DNA of 64,000 nucleotides, taken from Thysanoteuthis rhombus (lineage: Eukaryota; Mollusca; Cephalopoda; Oegopsida; Thysanoteuthidae). The stretch covers positions 51,691,844 to 51,755,843 of the forward strand of contig OY735227.1 in assembly GCA_963457665.1 (NCBI GenBank). Direction: 5' to 3'. Shown piece by piece: positions 50,283-61,304 of this stretch. The notes under the pieces were generated by a model, which ran no database searches, was not told the DNA's origin, and saw nothing but the letters and a program-made list of their open reading frames with translations. Numbering within the stretch: position 1 is the first letter of the stretch; each line of letters begins with the position of its first letter. The translations under genes were made by a program, and so were the position numbers.

Positions 50283-51990
50283 GTCTTTTAACATCCGTCG
50301 TTGGACATAGAACTTCCCCAGGATTCGCTACACTTCTCTATCATGGGCATCGCAGAGCCAGTATTTCCTGAATCTGTCAAGTTTATCTCTCCATCTTGCG
50401 TTCTGTCGGCCTCAATTTTGCATGTGATCTCTGGGGATCAATGTTGTGAGACGTCCATCGGTTGTCTTTCATTCTTGCAACATGGCCTGCCCATTGCCAT
50501 TTGAGTTTTTTTAATAATTTCTATGATGTCATGAACACCTGTTTTCTTCCTTATATACTGTGCTGTCTTGTGATCTATCCATGTAAGGTTGAGCATAATT
50601 CTCCCATGCGCACGTTGCATACTTCTCAGTTTGCAGGCCTGTCTCTTGGTTATGTTCCATGCTTCAGCTCCATAAGTGACTATCGGGGGAATGCATTGGT
50701 TGTATACTCTTCTTTTTAGGATTATTGGGTCATCTGGTTCTTGAAAGTTGAGCTTGTTCTGCCGAAGGCTTGTCCTCCCAAAGTGATTCTTCGCTTGATT
50801 TCCTCCTCTTTTGAGGGTCTCTTGGAGATTCGTTGTCCTAGGTAGATGTAGTGGTTTACCTTGCTGAGTTTTGCATTTTCTATTATGATAGTTATGTTCT
50901 CATTCTCAATATGATTGTTGCACATGATTTTCGTTTTACTGAAGTTCATATGCTGGCCAACTTTTTTGCTTTCTTTGTTTAGATCGTCTATCATTAGTTG
51001 GAGGTTTTGTACGTTCTCTGCGAAAAGGACGATGTCGTCTGCAATCTAAGGTTTCTCAAGTATTCGCCATCTATTTTGATTCCTTTATTTTCCCAGTCCA
51101 TGTTCCGGAAGATCATCTCAAGGCTGGCTGTAAAGAGTTTGGGTGAGCTGGTATCACCTTATCTTACTCCTTTTTGGAGCTGAAACGGTTCAGAGTCCTT
51201 ACGTAGCCTAATGAAGGAGTTGCTCAAGTTGTATATGTGTTGCAGTACTTGAACGTATATAGGGTCAACACCTTGCAGGGTGATGGCTTTCATGACCATG
51301 GGAATTTCCACAGAGTCGAATGACTCCTTGAAGTCTATAAATGCTACCGCGAGTGGCATTTTGCATTCTGCTGCCTTCTCTTTCAGCTGATTTATTGAAT
51401 GAATATGGTCCATGGTCGAGTAATTTCTTGTAAATCCAGCCTGTTATCGTGGTTGATTTTTGTCTAGTGTTTTAGTAATCCGGTTGGTGATGATTTTTGT
51501 GAAAATTTTGTAAATGCAGTTGGGCAGGCTTATAGGCCTGTAGATGTTAAGGTCTTTGGGGTTACCTTTTTATGTAGAAGCATTATAATAGCAGTGTTCC
51601 AGTCTTTCAAGACTTTACTCTGTTTCAGACACAAGTTGAATAGAATAGTTAGTTTTCTGTCGACTCATTTGCTAACCTTTTTGAGTAGATCGATGGTGAT
51701 GTTATCTGGTCCAGGGGCTTTTCCTACTTTTGTTTGTTTGATGGCTTGCTTAACTTCCAATGGTGTAACTTCGGGGAAGTCTTCGAACTGATTGTCAGCA
51801 TCTTGTGTATTCTGGTTGTTGTTGTATTGTCCGTGTTTTGAAGAGTAGAATTCCTGGTAAAATTCTTGGGCGCGTTCAACTATTCCGTCTCTATCAATTG
51901 TTATGTCTCCGTTCGCTTCGAGAATGCAAGTTATCTGTTTCTTTCCTGTACTGAGAGCTTTGTTTATCGCTTTAAATCCTCGACGTTTTT
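50237..51990 (-). mobile_element. RTE-clade LINE, longest copy
   Basis: Minus strand, about 1.75 kb. From the 3' end: (CAT)n tail 50238-50281; C-terminal domain with KTQMAMGRPC; YLGQRISKRPSKEEE; FADD-box flank; reverse-transcriptase motif A (AFIDFKESFDSVEIPMVMKA) and LQGVDPIYVQVLQHIYNLSN; then KAPGPDNITIDLLKK. The 5' end lies in the region before the reverse transcriptase (IDRDGIVERAQEFYQEFYSS), so the AP endonuclease is missing. There are only a few stops (one follows LQKGVR) and frame slips, so it is relatively young. It provides the reference for all other fragments here. Confidence 0.93.
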
Positions 51991-52065
51991 CGAGTGCCGA
52001 ACCACAACTATCAGCAGCCGCCCCAAGTCCACTGCTGACCGAAGGCGTTTCTCATCTGCGTAATA

Positions 52066-52410
52066 GTACCTTTATTTTCTTTCTTGAGTTATTTACATAG
52101 AACGAATGTATTGAGCGAACGTCCATTTTTTTTCTCGAATTATTCTTTTTTGTCCAGGTCACTATCACGTCTAGTTTTATTCTTAGCAGCATTTTTATCA
52201 AAATAAAGAAACATCAGATCACAGTAAGGAATATTGGACTATTGTGAATGATTGCAAGAATGATTCAGGGAGAAATTGAGATATAATTAGCAAAATTTTA
52301 AACTGAAAAACTCATGAATCGAGAAGAGAGAAAATTGGTAACAATGCGATCTTTGATTTCACTGAACTATTGCAACATAAGAATAAAAAAATCTCTTATA
52401 AAATTTTTTT
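52066..52410. other. No gene recognised
   Basis: AT-rich. Confidence 0.5.
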
Positions 52411-52488
52411 GTGACGTTCATGAATCAGAGGCGTTCATCAGTGTGACAGAAATATCAATGAAATATTAAATAAAGTTGTACGTTCACC

Positions 52489-52574
<86 letters not shown>

Positions 52575-53203
52575 TCATTGTTATCGTGCTATTAAGGATG
52601 TAATTAGAACAAAAATTTGATGTATTGTAAATTTTACATTAAAATGACCTTTAGAACAGGACATGATAGTGATGCGTGCAACAAAGAATAATTAGGAAAA
52701 ATGAACGTTCGATTAGTTGGCGTTTAGAGTTGCTTCAAAATTTGTGAATATATCGAAGCAATTAATCAAATTGTAGCAAGTTTACTAATAAAAATACATT
52801 ATTGTCACATCATTCTTTTCTGGTGTAAGCAGTAAGATTCAAAAAGGTTTTGACAATAGCAAGAATATTACAATTATGTGCAGTCTATGGATTTTCATTC
52901 TACGTAGAGCTTCATAGATTCTCCGTTCGCCGGAAATCTCATAATTTCTCGTACCAGTCGCGATTTATTTAGTCACTAACACATACCTCTAGACATAAAG
53001 ACTATAAGTTACTCCATCATTTTAGGTAACTTAACCTTTGCACAGGCACGTGATTCCACTGTGTGCTGATCACAAAACATGTGTGCACACATACCACACG
53101 GCTTAGAGGAAACTATAGCGGTCAACTTCAAATAACAACTTTATTTGATATTTCATTGATATTTCGGTCACGCTGATGAACGCCTCTGATTCATGAACGT
53201 TAC
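52411..53203. repeat. 70-bp inverted repeat with 650-bp spacer
   Basis: 52411-52480 and 53134-53203 are reverse complements at about 94% (e.g. GATGAACGCCTCTGATTCAT versus ATGAATCAGAGGCGTTCATC). The spacer holds a (TA)n array (52490-52573) and AT-rich sequence without a frame. This could be a foldback or MITE-type element or inverted element termini. Confidence 0.85.
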
Positions 53204-53683
53204 AAAAACTGCTCCATTCAACACTCCTTTTTTTGTGAACGGTTTCAAAAATTCGAAGGTATCGGATAATTCGTCTTAGTGGTAATCGAATCAGAATCAG
53301 GATCTTTGTTTTTTTTCTATGTAATACATGATTTAGCTAACAGGTAGCATAGGATCGAAGAAAACTCGGGAAAATATTTTGATGACTGAATAATGATGCT
53401 ATGAATTTATAATAATAAGAGATTTCATAAAAAATTATTGGAAAAAAATTGTAATGGCCTAATATCTATTAATCTATCGATCCATTTTTCTATCTATCTA
53501 ACTATAGTTCCGTTCATATCCCTTTATTTTACCGTGGATACATGTATATCTCTTTCTTTTTTTTAACCTATCTATCTATTTATCTATCTTACCCTGCTCA
53601 TTTCTATCTAACTGTATACATCTCTTAATCCACTCATATCTATATCTGTAATATCTGCACACACACACATACACACAACGTTG

Positions 53684-53685
<2 letters not shown>
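53204..53685. other. No gene; TATC-rich
   Basis: Imperfect CTAT/TATC repeats at 53460-53650. Confidence 0.6.

Positions 53686-53739
<54 letters not shown>
53686..53739. repeat. (TA)n microsatellite
   Basis: Perfect TA array. Confidence 0.97.
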
Positions 53740-53740
<1 letters not shown>

Positions 53741-53749
53741 CAAAAAAAA

Positions 53750-53884
53750 TTATGATCACTTGCATCCACAAAGTATATGCAAAATATTAAAAAAAAACAT
53801 TGAAGGAAATTACATGCATTTACATGACAGATATAGGGAAATTAGTGACTGAAGTGGCACACCATTCTTTTTTAATGTTTAAAG

Positions 53885-53886
<2 letters not shown>
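53750..53886 (-). repeat. Interspersed repeat family T1, copy 4
   Basis: GGGAAATTAGTGACTGAAGT and TTTTTAATGTTTAAAGCTAT correspond to 24870-24950. It is placed between two (TA)n arrays. Confidence 0.65.

Positions 53887-53938
<52 letters not shown>
53887..53938. repeat. (TA)n microsatellite
   Basis: TA array; on the minus strand it follows the hammerhead-like motif. Confidence 0.97.
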
Positions 53939-53941
<3 letters not shown>

Positions 53942-53955
53942 ATTTATTGTATCAT

Positions 53956-53997
53956 CCACAGACAGCTGTTTCGATGTATTACATCTCTTCAGTCTGG
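53956..53997 (-). ncRNA. Hammerhead-ribozyme-like motif 1
   Basis: Minus strand, 5' to 3': stem I strand CCAGA (53993-53997), core CTGAAGA (53986-53992, matching CTGANGA), stem II GATGT-AAT-ACATC (53973-53985, perfect 5 bp), core GAAA (53969-53972), palindromic short stem III CAGCTG (53963-53968), TC as the UH cleavage dinucleotide, and stem I strand TGTGG (53956-53960; four of five pairs). All conserved core bases are present. The short palindromic stem III suits the dimeric hammerheads known from Penelope-like elements and small retroelements. Activity is inferred, not shown. Confidence 0.6.
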
Positions 53998-54018
53998 CTA
54001 TAGACTTTATCCCATCCA

Positions 54019-54087
54019 GTACCGCGAGGCAGAATCGAAACCCGGAGGCCGATATCCTACCGCTGGACTACGGAACTGGGTGGTCAG
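54019..54087 (-). mobile_element. tRNA-like Pol III promoter segment of a SINE-like element
   Basis: Minus strand reads TAGTCCAGCGGTAGGAT (box A, tRNA-Glu/Gly-like) then GGGTTTCGATTCTGC (box B with one extra base). It lies 20-odd bases upstream of the hammerhead-like motif on the same strand, so tRNA head, hammerhead and (TA)n tail form one unit of about 150-200 bp. No functional tRNA fold is seen. Confidence 0.55.
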
Positions 54088-54138
54088 TAAGGCAGAATTT
54101 AAGCGATAAATTCATTTTACGCAGAAACTACTCATCCT

Positions 54139-54139
<1 letters not shown>

Positions 54140-54202
<63 letters not shown>
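54140..54202. repeat. (TA)n microsatellite
   Basis: Perfect TA array upstream of the tRNA-like segment. Confidence 0.97.
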
Positions 54203-54203
<1 letters not shown>

Positions 54204-54855
54204 CTTTTCGTCCAATCCTTTAACAGAGCATAGAATTTTGAAATATCACCGTTGCTCTCTGCCAGAGATCGTATTACACGTGCATTTCATTTCAGCAATT
54301 TAAACAGCAATTTAAACTTGTCTCATAAAATGTCTTTCTGTCAGCTGCCAATAAATATCTAAGTTCATATTTTTCTGATCGTAAAAGGCAGTAAACATAT
54401 TCTCTCTACTTTCAAAAAAATCTTCCCTCAAAGACTCTCTGATATCACCGATTATTCATGCAGTATAGATTTTCAAAGATATCGTGAAATAGAAGTTATA
54501 TTAAGTTACACACTTCCAGGAAAATCTCATTGTTAGTCACCAAATGTCCTCCTGCAGAAACCACGCAGCAGAAACGCATGAAATGTTCTGTGTAACTATG
54601 TGAACTCATTTGGAGCTTTTAGCGAATTAGTTTCTTGGAAAATAAACAGATCCACAATGTGTTTTAATGGGGATGTTCAAATAACAATGTCGATTCATCC
54701 TGGAATGGGCACATATTTTGTGTCTGAAGTTTCTGGCGGAGCTAGCATCCGTAAGCAAAGTTTTAGAATGAATTTGTGTATTGAAAGGTTGTGAAGAGAG
54801 TGACAAAGGGAGAAATAAGAAGAGAGTAAAAGACAAAGAATGAGAAAGAAGGATG
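54203..54855. other. No gene recognised
   Basis: Plus-strand 64-codon frame at 54600-54794 without a motif. Confidence 0.5.
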
Positions 54856-54856
54856 T

Positions 54857-54899
<43 letters not shown>
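54856..54899. repeat. (GA)n microsatellite
   Basis: GA array with an impure start. Confidence 0.96.
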
Positions 54900-54904
<5 letters not shown>

Positions 54905-55194
54905 GACGATTAGAAATGTAATATTTTTCAAAATCTTAATAACTATTTTGATATTATTATAATTATTTACAAACATTCAAATGTTCATTTTAAGTGGAAT
55001 CTATTTACAAAGTCGTAAAAACCCTTTAAAAGTTACAAATATCACTTTTCAGAAACAAATTAGATTAAAGTTCTATTGTCCTTCTATTTTGTTAATTCTT
55101 TTTTGAGCAGTGATGAATATCATCTAAGTTTATTTAACATTTTTCCGAGTTGAAAACAAAATGAATATCCGTATCCCGCATAAATGATTCATCA

Positions 55195-55812
55195 TTGTGT
55201 GTCAGAAATTGTTTATATGGAGAATTGTCAAAAATTACCATCGAGACCACTACATCTACCTAGGACAACGGATCTCCGTGAATTCCTCAAAAGAGGAGGA
55301 AATCAAGCGAAGAATCACTCTGGGATGGCAAGCCTTCGACAGAGCAAGATCAACTTTCAAAAACAAGATGATCCTAATAATCCTGGAAAGAAGAGTATAC
55401 AACCAATGCATTCTCCCGACAGTCACTTATGGAGCTGAAGCATGGAACTTAACCAAGAGACAGAAGTATACAACGTGCACATGAGAGAAGCATGCTCAAC
55501 CTTACATGGATAGATCACAAGACAGCACAGTATATAAGGAAAACAACATAGAAACTATTAAAAACTCAAATGGCAATGGGCAGGCCATGTAGCAAGAATG
55601 AAAGACAACCGATGGACGTCTCACAACATGGATCCCCAAAGATCACATGCAAAACCAAGGCTGACAGAACACAAAATGGAGAGATAAACTTGACAGATTC
55701 AGGAAATATTGGCTCTGCGATACCCTTGAAAGAGAAGTGTGGTGAATCCTGGGGAAGGTCTATGTCCAACAACGGACGTTAAAAGACTGATGATGATGAT
55801 GATGATGATGAC
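55195..55812 (+). mobile_element. RTE LINE fragment, 3' end
   Basis: Plus strand. Reads HYIYLGQRISVNSSKEEEIK, then RRVYNQCILPTVTYGAEAWN, and ends CCAACAACGGACGTTAAAAG with a GATGATGATGATGATG tail to 55810. It starts just before the YLGQ segment, so it is 5'-truncated to about 610 bp. Few lesions; relatively young. Confidence 0.88.
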
Positions 55813-56040
55813 CATCTCCATCAAAAAAAGATCTTCTATCTAGAATTATCTGAACAATAACAGCATAAGATTTGGACATAGCTGGTTCAAAATGATAAAA
55901 GAGACTCTAAAAATCACTTTTCAGAGTGAAAAATAAACCACAAAAAATAAAAACGGTTTTAGATGTTGCCTAGTAGTGCACTCATCCAAGTTTTCATGGT
56001 TTCAGTCTAAAAGAGGAGACTAAGAGTGTCCGGACACATC
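55812..56040 (+). repeat. Interspersed repeat family S6, copy 2
   Basis: AAAAAAAGATCTTCTATCTA, ATTATCTGAACAATAACAGC, then TCATCCAAGTTTTCATGGTT align with 43570-43730. It follows directly on the RTE tail. Confidence 0.7.
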
Positions 56041-56264
56041 CTCGATATAACCCCTCTCCATAGCTTTGGGAGGGTCGGGTCAGACTCGATTCAATACCTT
56101 CGTTACACTAATCACGGAGGCATGTAGAATTTTGTAATTGCTCCCACGTAAGCTTGTGGGCACTTGCATCAAAATGACCATGTGTCATATTCCATCTCAG
56201 TGGAGAGCCGAATGAATATCGACACATAATTACATACGTCCACTAAATAAATATTTGTTAACTA

Positions 56265-56835
56265 AGTATGTAGTCTATTCGAAAAGCGTATTGGGTAATT
56301 TCAACAGATTCTACGAGTCCTGAAGAGTGTATATTACGTGGGCTTGATGTTATTTGCAACCAATCTGAGAAGACCTTACTGTGCATGCGTGAACAGACAC
56401 TCTTCTGTGAGCTTACTCAGTTGGCAGTGAACTGCCATTGAGTGAGTTCGTGTACTGTGTAACCGTTGCATTCGCAATGATCGAGCAAGTCATTCTTCAC
56501 GACTCTTGCAGGGAGTTTTTGCAAAATATTGCAGCCCCTGAAGTCTATGAGCTTCCCTCCTTACAGTCCAGATTAGGGTCCTTATGACTTTCTGGATTTT
56601 CCAAAAGAGATTTCAGGCCGTTGGCGAGATTAAGGGGAATGTAACCAGACAGCTGATTGCGATCCCAAAAGAAGATTTTGCAAACTGTAATGAAAATGGG
56701 AAAGGGACGCTTTGGTGAATATATGAGGTATCCAGGGCAGTGACTTATAGGGAACTGAGGTGATATGACCCTTGGTCAGCTACCTCTTCGTTAATATCAA
56801 ATGGTTTGATACTTTCTGCATAGAATACTATTTTA
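56265..56835 (+). mobile_element. Mariner DNA transposon, internally deleted
   Basis: The 5' part is non-coding and reaches a possible start near 56477 (MIEQV). The rest matches only the transposase C-terminus in shifting frames: FLQNIAAPEV, then YSPDLxPYDF-type sequence near 56555-56600, and IPKEDFANC-like sequence near 56665-56690. The catalytic core is missing, so this is a non-autonomous deletion derivative or decayed copy. Terminal inverted repeats were not matched by eye. Confidence 0.6.
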
Positions 56836-57184
56836 ACGTAAACCTGTGCAATATCCAATTGCAGGATTGTTTGAACTGCTTTTGTTAACTTCGTACTAAT
56901 GGCCCCTTGGAAAGGTATTAATCCACATCATGTACCTTATCTTTTTCTCTGATGTTTTGACTAAGACATTTTGTTTCTGGCATGTCTTGATGATTGACGG
57001 AACAAAAGAGTTGACAAGTAAGTACTTATGTAAACCAGTGAATACTGCACAGATAAAGTAACGGTAAAAAATCGCCAGCACAGGTTTGCATATTTTATAA
57101 TGATAATATTTTATTATGCATAACAATTCATGGATTTTTCTTATGGGACTGAGTTGGAAGTGTTAGAGGAAGTTAAACATTTAT
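56836..57184. other. No gene recognised
   Basis: The minus-strand 76-codon frame at 56896-57126 lacks a motif. Confidence 0.5.
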
Positions 57185-57420
57185 GGCTGTTACACTGAAC
57201 GAAACAGCACTGTACGTGGTCATTATAACATGGCATAAAGAGAAATTGTTTCAGCAATCATTTGAAAATATATGATGCTGTTGTCGAGCCTCAAGTTGAA
57301 GAGGATTCGTGCTATTTATCTTATCTTTCAAGAGTTGTTGGAATATCATTAGGTTCTGATATGTATATTGTTACGCAATGAATTATTTAGTGTGATATCT
57401 TTATGTATGTTCTAGCACAC
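57185..57420 (+). repeat. Interspersed repeat family S7, copy 1
   Basis: CAGCACTGTACGTGGTCAT, AAAATATATGATGCTGTTG and GCCTCAAGTTG align with 59345-59540. Confidence 0.6.
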
Positions 57421-57559
57421 ATTATTCGAAGTGTACAGCATATAGTTATTTTGGAGAGTGTTCATAGTGTTATTTTCCACCACTCGTAATATATTCCAAA
57501 TATTTCTCATCCCTGAATCGATTATAAAAAATAGTTAAACAAAGCTGCTATTGCGTAAC

Positions 57560-58055
57560 ATAGATCTCATGGCTTTCATCTTTATGTAGTAGCATGATGG
57601 TTGCAGTGTTCCAATCTTCTGAGGCTTTAGAAGAATTTCCCTGTGTTGGCAAGCTCTTGACAGGGCAAAGTTAACCTTTAAGAATTAAAACATTCCATCA
57701 GTTTTGAAAAGAAAGGTTTACAGCCCATGCATTCCACAGTATAAAGACTGACTCGCAAACTAAGAACCCCGAAACGTGCACGAGAGAGTCATGTTCAATA
57801 CCACAACAGAAGACAGCTGAGTATAAAAGAGAAAAACGGAAGCAAGCGATATTATAAAAACAAAACGTAAGAAAACTCGAATGGCAATGAGCAGGCCTTG
57901 TTACAAGAACGGCAGACAACCACTGGACATCACAACACACAACATGGATTACCGGATATCATATAGGAAATTATATCTTGCAGAAAATAAGATGTTGCAA
58001 CGATTTGGACAGGTTCAGGAGATATCAGTGACGCTGTTTCTGATGATGATAGCAA
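57560..58055 (+). mobile_element. RTE LINE with inverted 5' segment
   Basis: 57565-57640 matches the minus-strand reverse-transcriptase segment of the reference copy at 51565-51630 (TTTATGTAG.AGCAT and GCAGTGTTCCA.TCTT). From 57641 the strand switches and the 3' third reads on plus (TTGGCAAGCTCTTGACAGGG to GATGATGATAGC). A short inverted 5' piece joined to a 3' piece, as in twin priming. The 3' end is worn. Confidence 0.65.
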
Positions 58056-58424
58056 ATGAATGCTAAACGGGGTAGCACTAGGCGGGGTATTACTGCATTG
58101 ATACTGAGGTCATTCTGACATTGGGAGATTTTGTATTTTGGGAATGTTGTGTGATAAAAATAAAGCAACTGTATTTCTACCGTCAGTAATGGGGTCAGAT
58201 GGTCGACTAAGATCATTGGAGTGACAAGGGTTTGAAAAGGCAAGGATCATTGGATTAACAAGGGTATGAAGGGAATATTTTCGCGCTGTCAGCTACAGAG
58301 GAATAATCACGTGATCAGTGGAGCAACACATTCATTGATGCTGTTGACGGCTGAACGAACAGCACAAAAGGCAAGAGGATGATTACATAAATGGAAGTGC
58401 CTTCACGAGCATCATCAGCACCAT
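58056..58424. other. No gene recognised
   Basis: Contains a short direct repeat (AAGATCATTGGAGTGACAAG and AGGATCATTGGATTAACAAG) at 58208-58262. Confidence 0.5.
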
Positions 58425-58545
58425 CGTCATTATTAGCAGCATCTTTCATCATCCTTCGTTGGGCATAAACCTTCCCTAATATTCTCCAGACATCTCGATC
58501 GTGGGCATCGCGGAACTAATACTTTCTGATCTAACCTAGATCGAC
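58425..58545 (-). mobile_element. RTE LINE 3' end fragment, short
   Basis: TCCTTCGTTGGGCATAAACC then TTCCCTAATATTCTCCAGA and CGTGGGCATCGCGGA are the last 110 or so bases of the element on the minus strand. Confidence 0.7.
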
Positions 58546-59340
58546 ACGTCATTGGAAACATTCAGAGGCGTCTTTTCATTTGTTGACACTTATATTGAGG
58601 CATTTGAATATTTCATTGTATTTTTTTTTCAAATCCTCTAAACTTGGGTCTGCTGACCATTTTGAGTCCATCAAATAATACCCATGGGTTCACAACTGTG
58701 TTCCCTCTAAATCTGACACTGTGAATCTGGTGACAGGATAATTACATCATCCATTGCATAGCTATTATAAAACATAATTATTGTTCATAGACCTGTACCA
58801 TATGTTAGAATTCGAATAAATGTAATCTATTTTAAATGAATATCATTTTAAAAGTCAAAAATGATTTTTTGTAGTTCATTGTTTAGTCTAAAAACTAAAT
58901 GCTGAAAGGAAATGACTGTCAGAATTTTTCTGCTTTAAACCATATACGGATTAAAGCACATTTCTGTTCTCTTAAAACACATGTATTTCAAAATGAATGA
59001 TTGAGGCACAGTTATATCATTTTCATTTGTAAACTAAAGTGAAAAAAGATTTTCTAAATCGTCTATCCAATTCAATTTCCGTTACTTTCTCGATTCTTTT
59101 GAAGTTGCAACAGCATTTCCTGTTTCATTTAATTGATTCATTAAATATGATTGAAATGGTATTTTTCTGCTTTTCTTCTTGAAGTGATTCTTTCGGCCAA
59201 GGATGACTGAGGTTGAAAAAGACGAAGAAGGCAGTTTTGATTGCAATAGAAAATGTAGTGCAGCTCATACATACAACAATACCACGGTTAGCAGATATAT
59301 ATCTTCCTAACTCAGTTAGCTCTCTCGATAAAAATGCCGT
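58546..59340. other. No gene recognised
   Basis: AT-rich. Includes a TGTTCCCTCTAAATCTGAC piece at 58698 related to 48749. Confidence 0.45.
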
Positions 59341-59545
59341 GCTAAACAATACAGCGCTATACGGGGTAATCATGATACTGCATGAACAGGGATTGCATCA
59401 ACAATTAATTTAAAATATATGATGTCGTTGGGCCTCAGTTGTTACTTTCCGAAACTGATGAAATATCACAAGGCGTCAATATATGTCACAGCATGATGAA
59501 TTATAGTTTATGATTATGTAAATGTGTGCGTAAATATTTATTCTC
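59341..59545 (+). repeat. Interspersed repeat family S7, copy 2
   Basis: CAGCGCTATACGGGGTAAT, TAAAATATATGATGTCGTTG and GCCTCAGTTG match 57185-57300. Confidence 0.6.
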
Positions 59546-59624
59546 ATACACAATGCACCTTAACTGATGTGCACAGTGAACAATTATTTCGTCGATGCTG
59601 TCTTTAATCATTATTTATTTAAAA

Positions 59625-60205
59625 AATTTCATCCTCATCATCCTTTTGTACAAAGGCCATCCCAAAGATTTGCCAGATCTCATGGACGGAGCGGATCCAG
59701 TACTTACTTAACTTATCTACTTCATTATTTTGGTCGACCTCAGTTTTGCATACCTTCTCTGGAGATCCAACTTGTTAGTCCGTGATGACAAGCGATTGTT
59801 TAAGATTATCCCAGCAAGATCAGCAGAGTTTTCTAATAGAGTTTATGATATCTCTGACCCCTGCTTGTTTTCTAATATACTGCACAGTCTTGTAATCTCA
59901 TAAATTCTACTGTGCACGTAGCATAATTCTCAGTTTGAGAGCCAAACTTTTGGATAGGTTCCACGTTTCAGCTCCATTGGTGACTGTTGAGAAGATGCAT
60001 TAGTTATAGTTTCTTCTTAAAATTAATGGGATGTTCTTGTTCTTGAAGGCTGAACCTGCTCTGCCGAAAGCCCTCCAACCTAATGTGATTCTTTGTCCGA
60101 TTTCTTCTTCCTTTGAAGATTTCATGGATATTCGATGTCCTAGGTAGATGTAGCCTACTTTTTTTTATCCCTGAGTTTTCAATTTTGATAGTTCTATCTA
60201 AATTC
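59625..60205 (-). mobile_element. RTE LINE fragment, 3' end
   Basis: Minus strand, from CATCATCCTTTTGTACAAAG to about 60205 (KTIKIENSGIKK region). Decayed; includes the ATGTCCTAGGTAGATGTAG (YLGQ) segment. Confidence 0.8.
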
Positions 60206-60303
60206 GCTACCAAATTGAAAAAAGCGTTATATCAAATCGGGGCTAAACTCGGGTAATGTTAAATGGGTTATTACAATAGAGGCGTCAAGAAGATTGTACT
60301 CCC

Positions 60304-60305
<2 letters not shown>

Positions 60306-60350
<45 letters not shown>

Positions 60351-60615
60351 GTCTTTTAACGTCCTTTGTTGGACATAGACCTTCCCCAGGATTTGCCACA
60401 CTTCTCTATCATGGGCGTCGCGGAGCCAGTACTTCTTAAACTTGTCTAGCTCGTCTCTCCATCTAATATTCTGTCGGCTTCGGTTGCCCATGTGATCTCG
60501 GGGGATCCATGTCGTGAGTCGTGATGTCCATCGGTTGTCCGCCATTCTTGCAACATGGCCAGCCCACCGCCATTTGAGATTTTTAATGGATTCTATGATG
60601 TCCCTGAAACTTCCA
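60306..60615 (-). mobile_element. RTE LINE 3' end, young copy
   Basis: (CAT)n tail 60308-60350, then CAGTCTTTTAACGTCCTTTG. Minus-strand frame 60348-60662 reads NLKWRWAGHVARMADNRWTS through KVYVQQRTLKD without a break, which is the intact RTE C-terminus. 5'-truncated at about 60612. Confidence 0.9.
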
Positions 60616-61300
60616 AACATATACAGGCATAAATCCGTATTTGAACATTGTCTGTCACACACCTACACTCGTTTATATCTTACAAAATCAAAACTAAGCA
60701 TTGGCTAAAGTTCTGAAATTACATATTCCATTCATATTTCATATCAATATATGTTTCCTCTGCTTTCTGAAAGGTTGTTTCACTCCATTTATCCACTTTT
60801 GCAAAAAGAATGTGCAAAGCTATAATACCATTTGTGCTACAAGGAGCCATCAGAGAGGCAGTCCATATCTCCCACATCTCAGTATTTCGAACCACTAACC
60901 ACCACAACCTCTGATAACTCAGTCTAAATACCATCATTCTCATTTTGGGGTCAGCCAATGCTGAAAAATCTTTCTCCTATAGAAATTATAGGTAATTGCC
61001 TCTTTGCTTTACATCATTACATCTTACCAAATGGTTTTGTAGAAACACTTCCGGATAGCAAAGGAAACTGGTGGTTTAAGTAGTTAAGATAAAAGCAATT
61101 AAAATTGAGATGAAGGGAATACTTGTAAAAATACATAATAATTAGCAATACACGTTTGTCGCCTGTTATATGCTTTCACCCTCCGCGATGTCTGGTGATG
61201 AGACAATATAGCAATAGAATTTTATATCAAAGTTAATCTTAATCTTGATAGATTTTATTTTTACTTAATTGAACAACCAAAAAAGTGGTGAAGAGTTCTT
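60616..61300. other. No gene recognised
   Basis: Frames of 65 and 79 codons overlap on opposite strands at 60701-60958; no motif. Confidence 0.5.
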
Positions 61301-61304
61301 TTTT

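Noticed and set aside
52440-53203. CTGATGA in the inverted-repeat arms as a hammerhead
   Set aside because: GAAA is not at the right spacing and no stem II forms.
54019-54087. Functional tRNA gene
   Set aside because: Box B has an extra base and no cloverleaf can be drawn.
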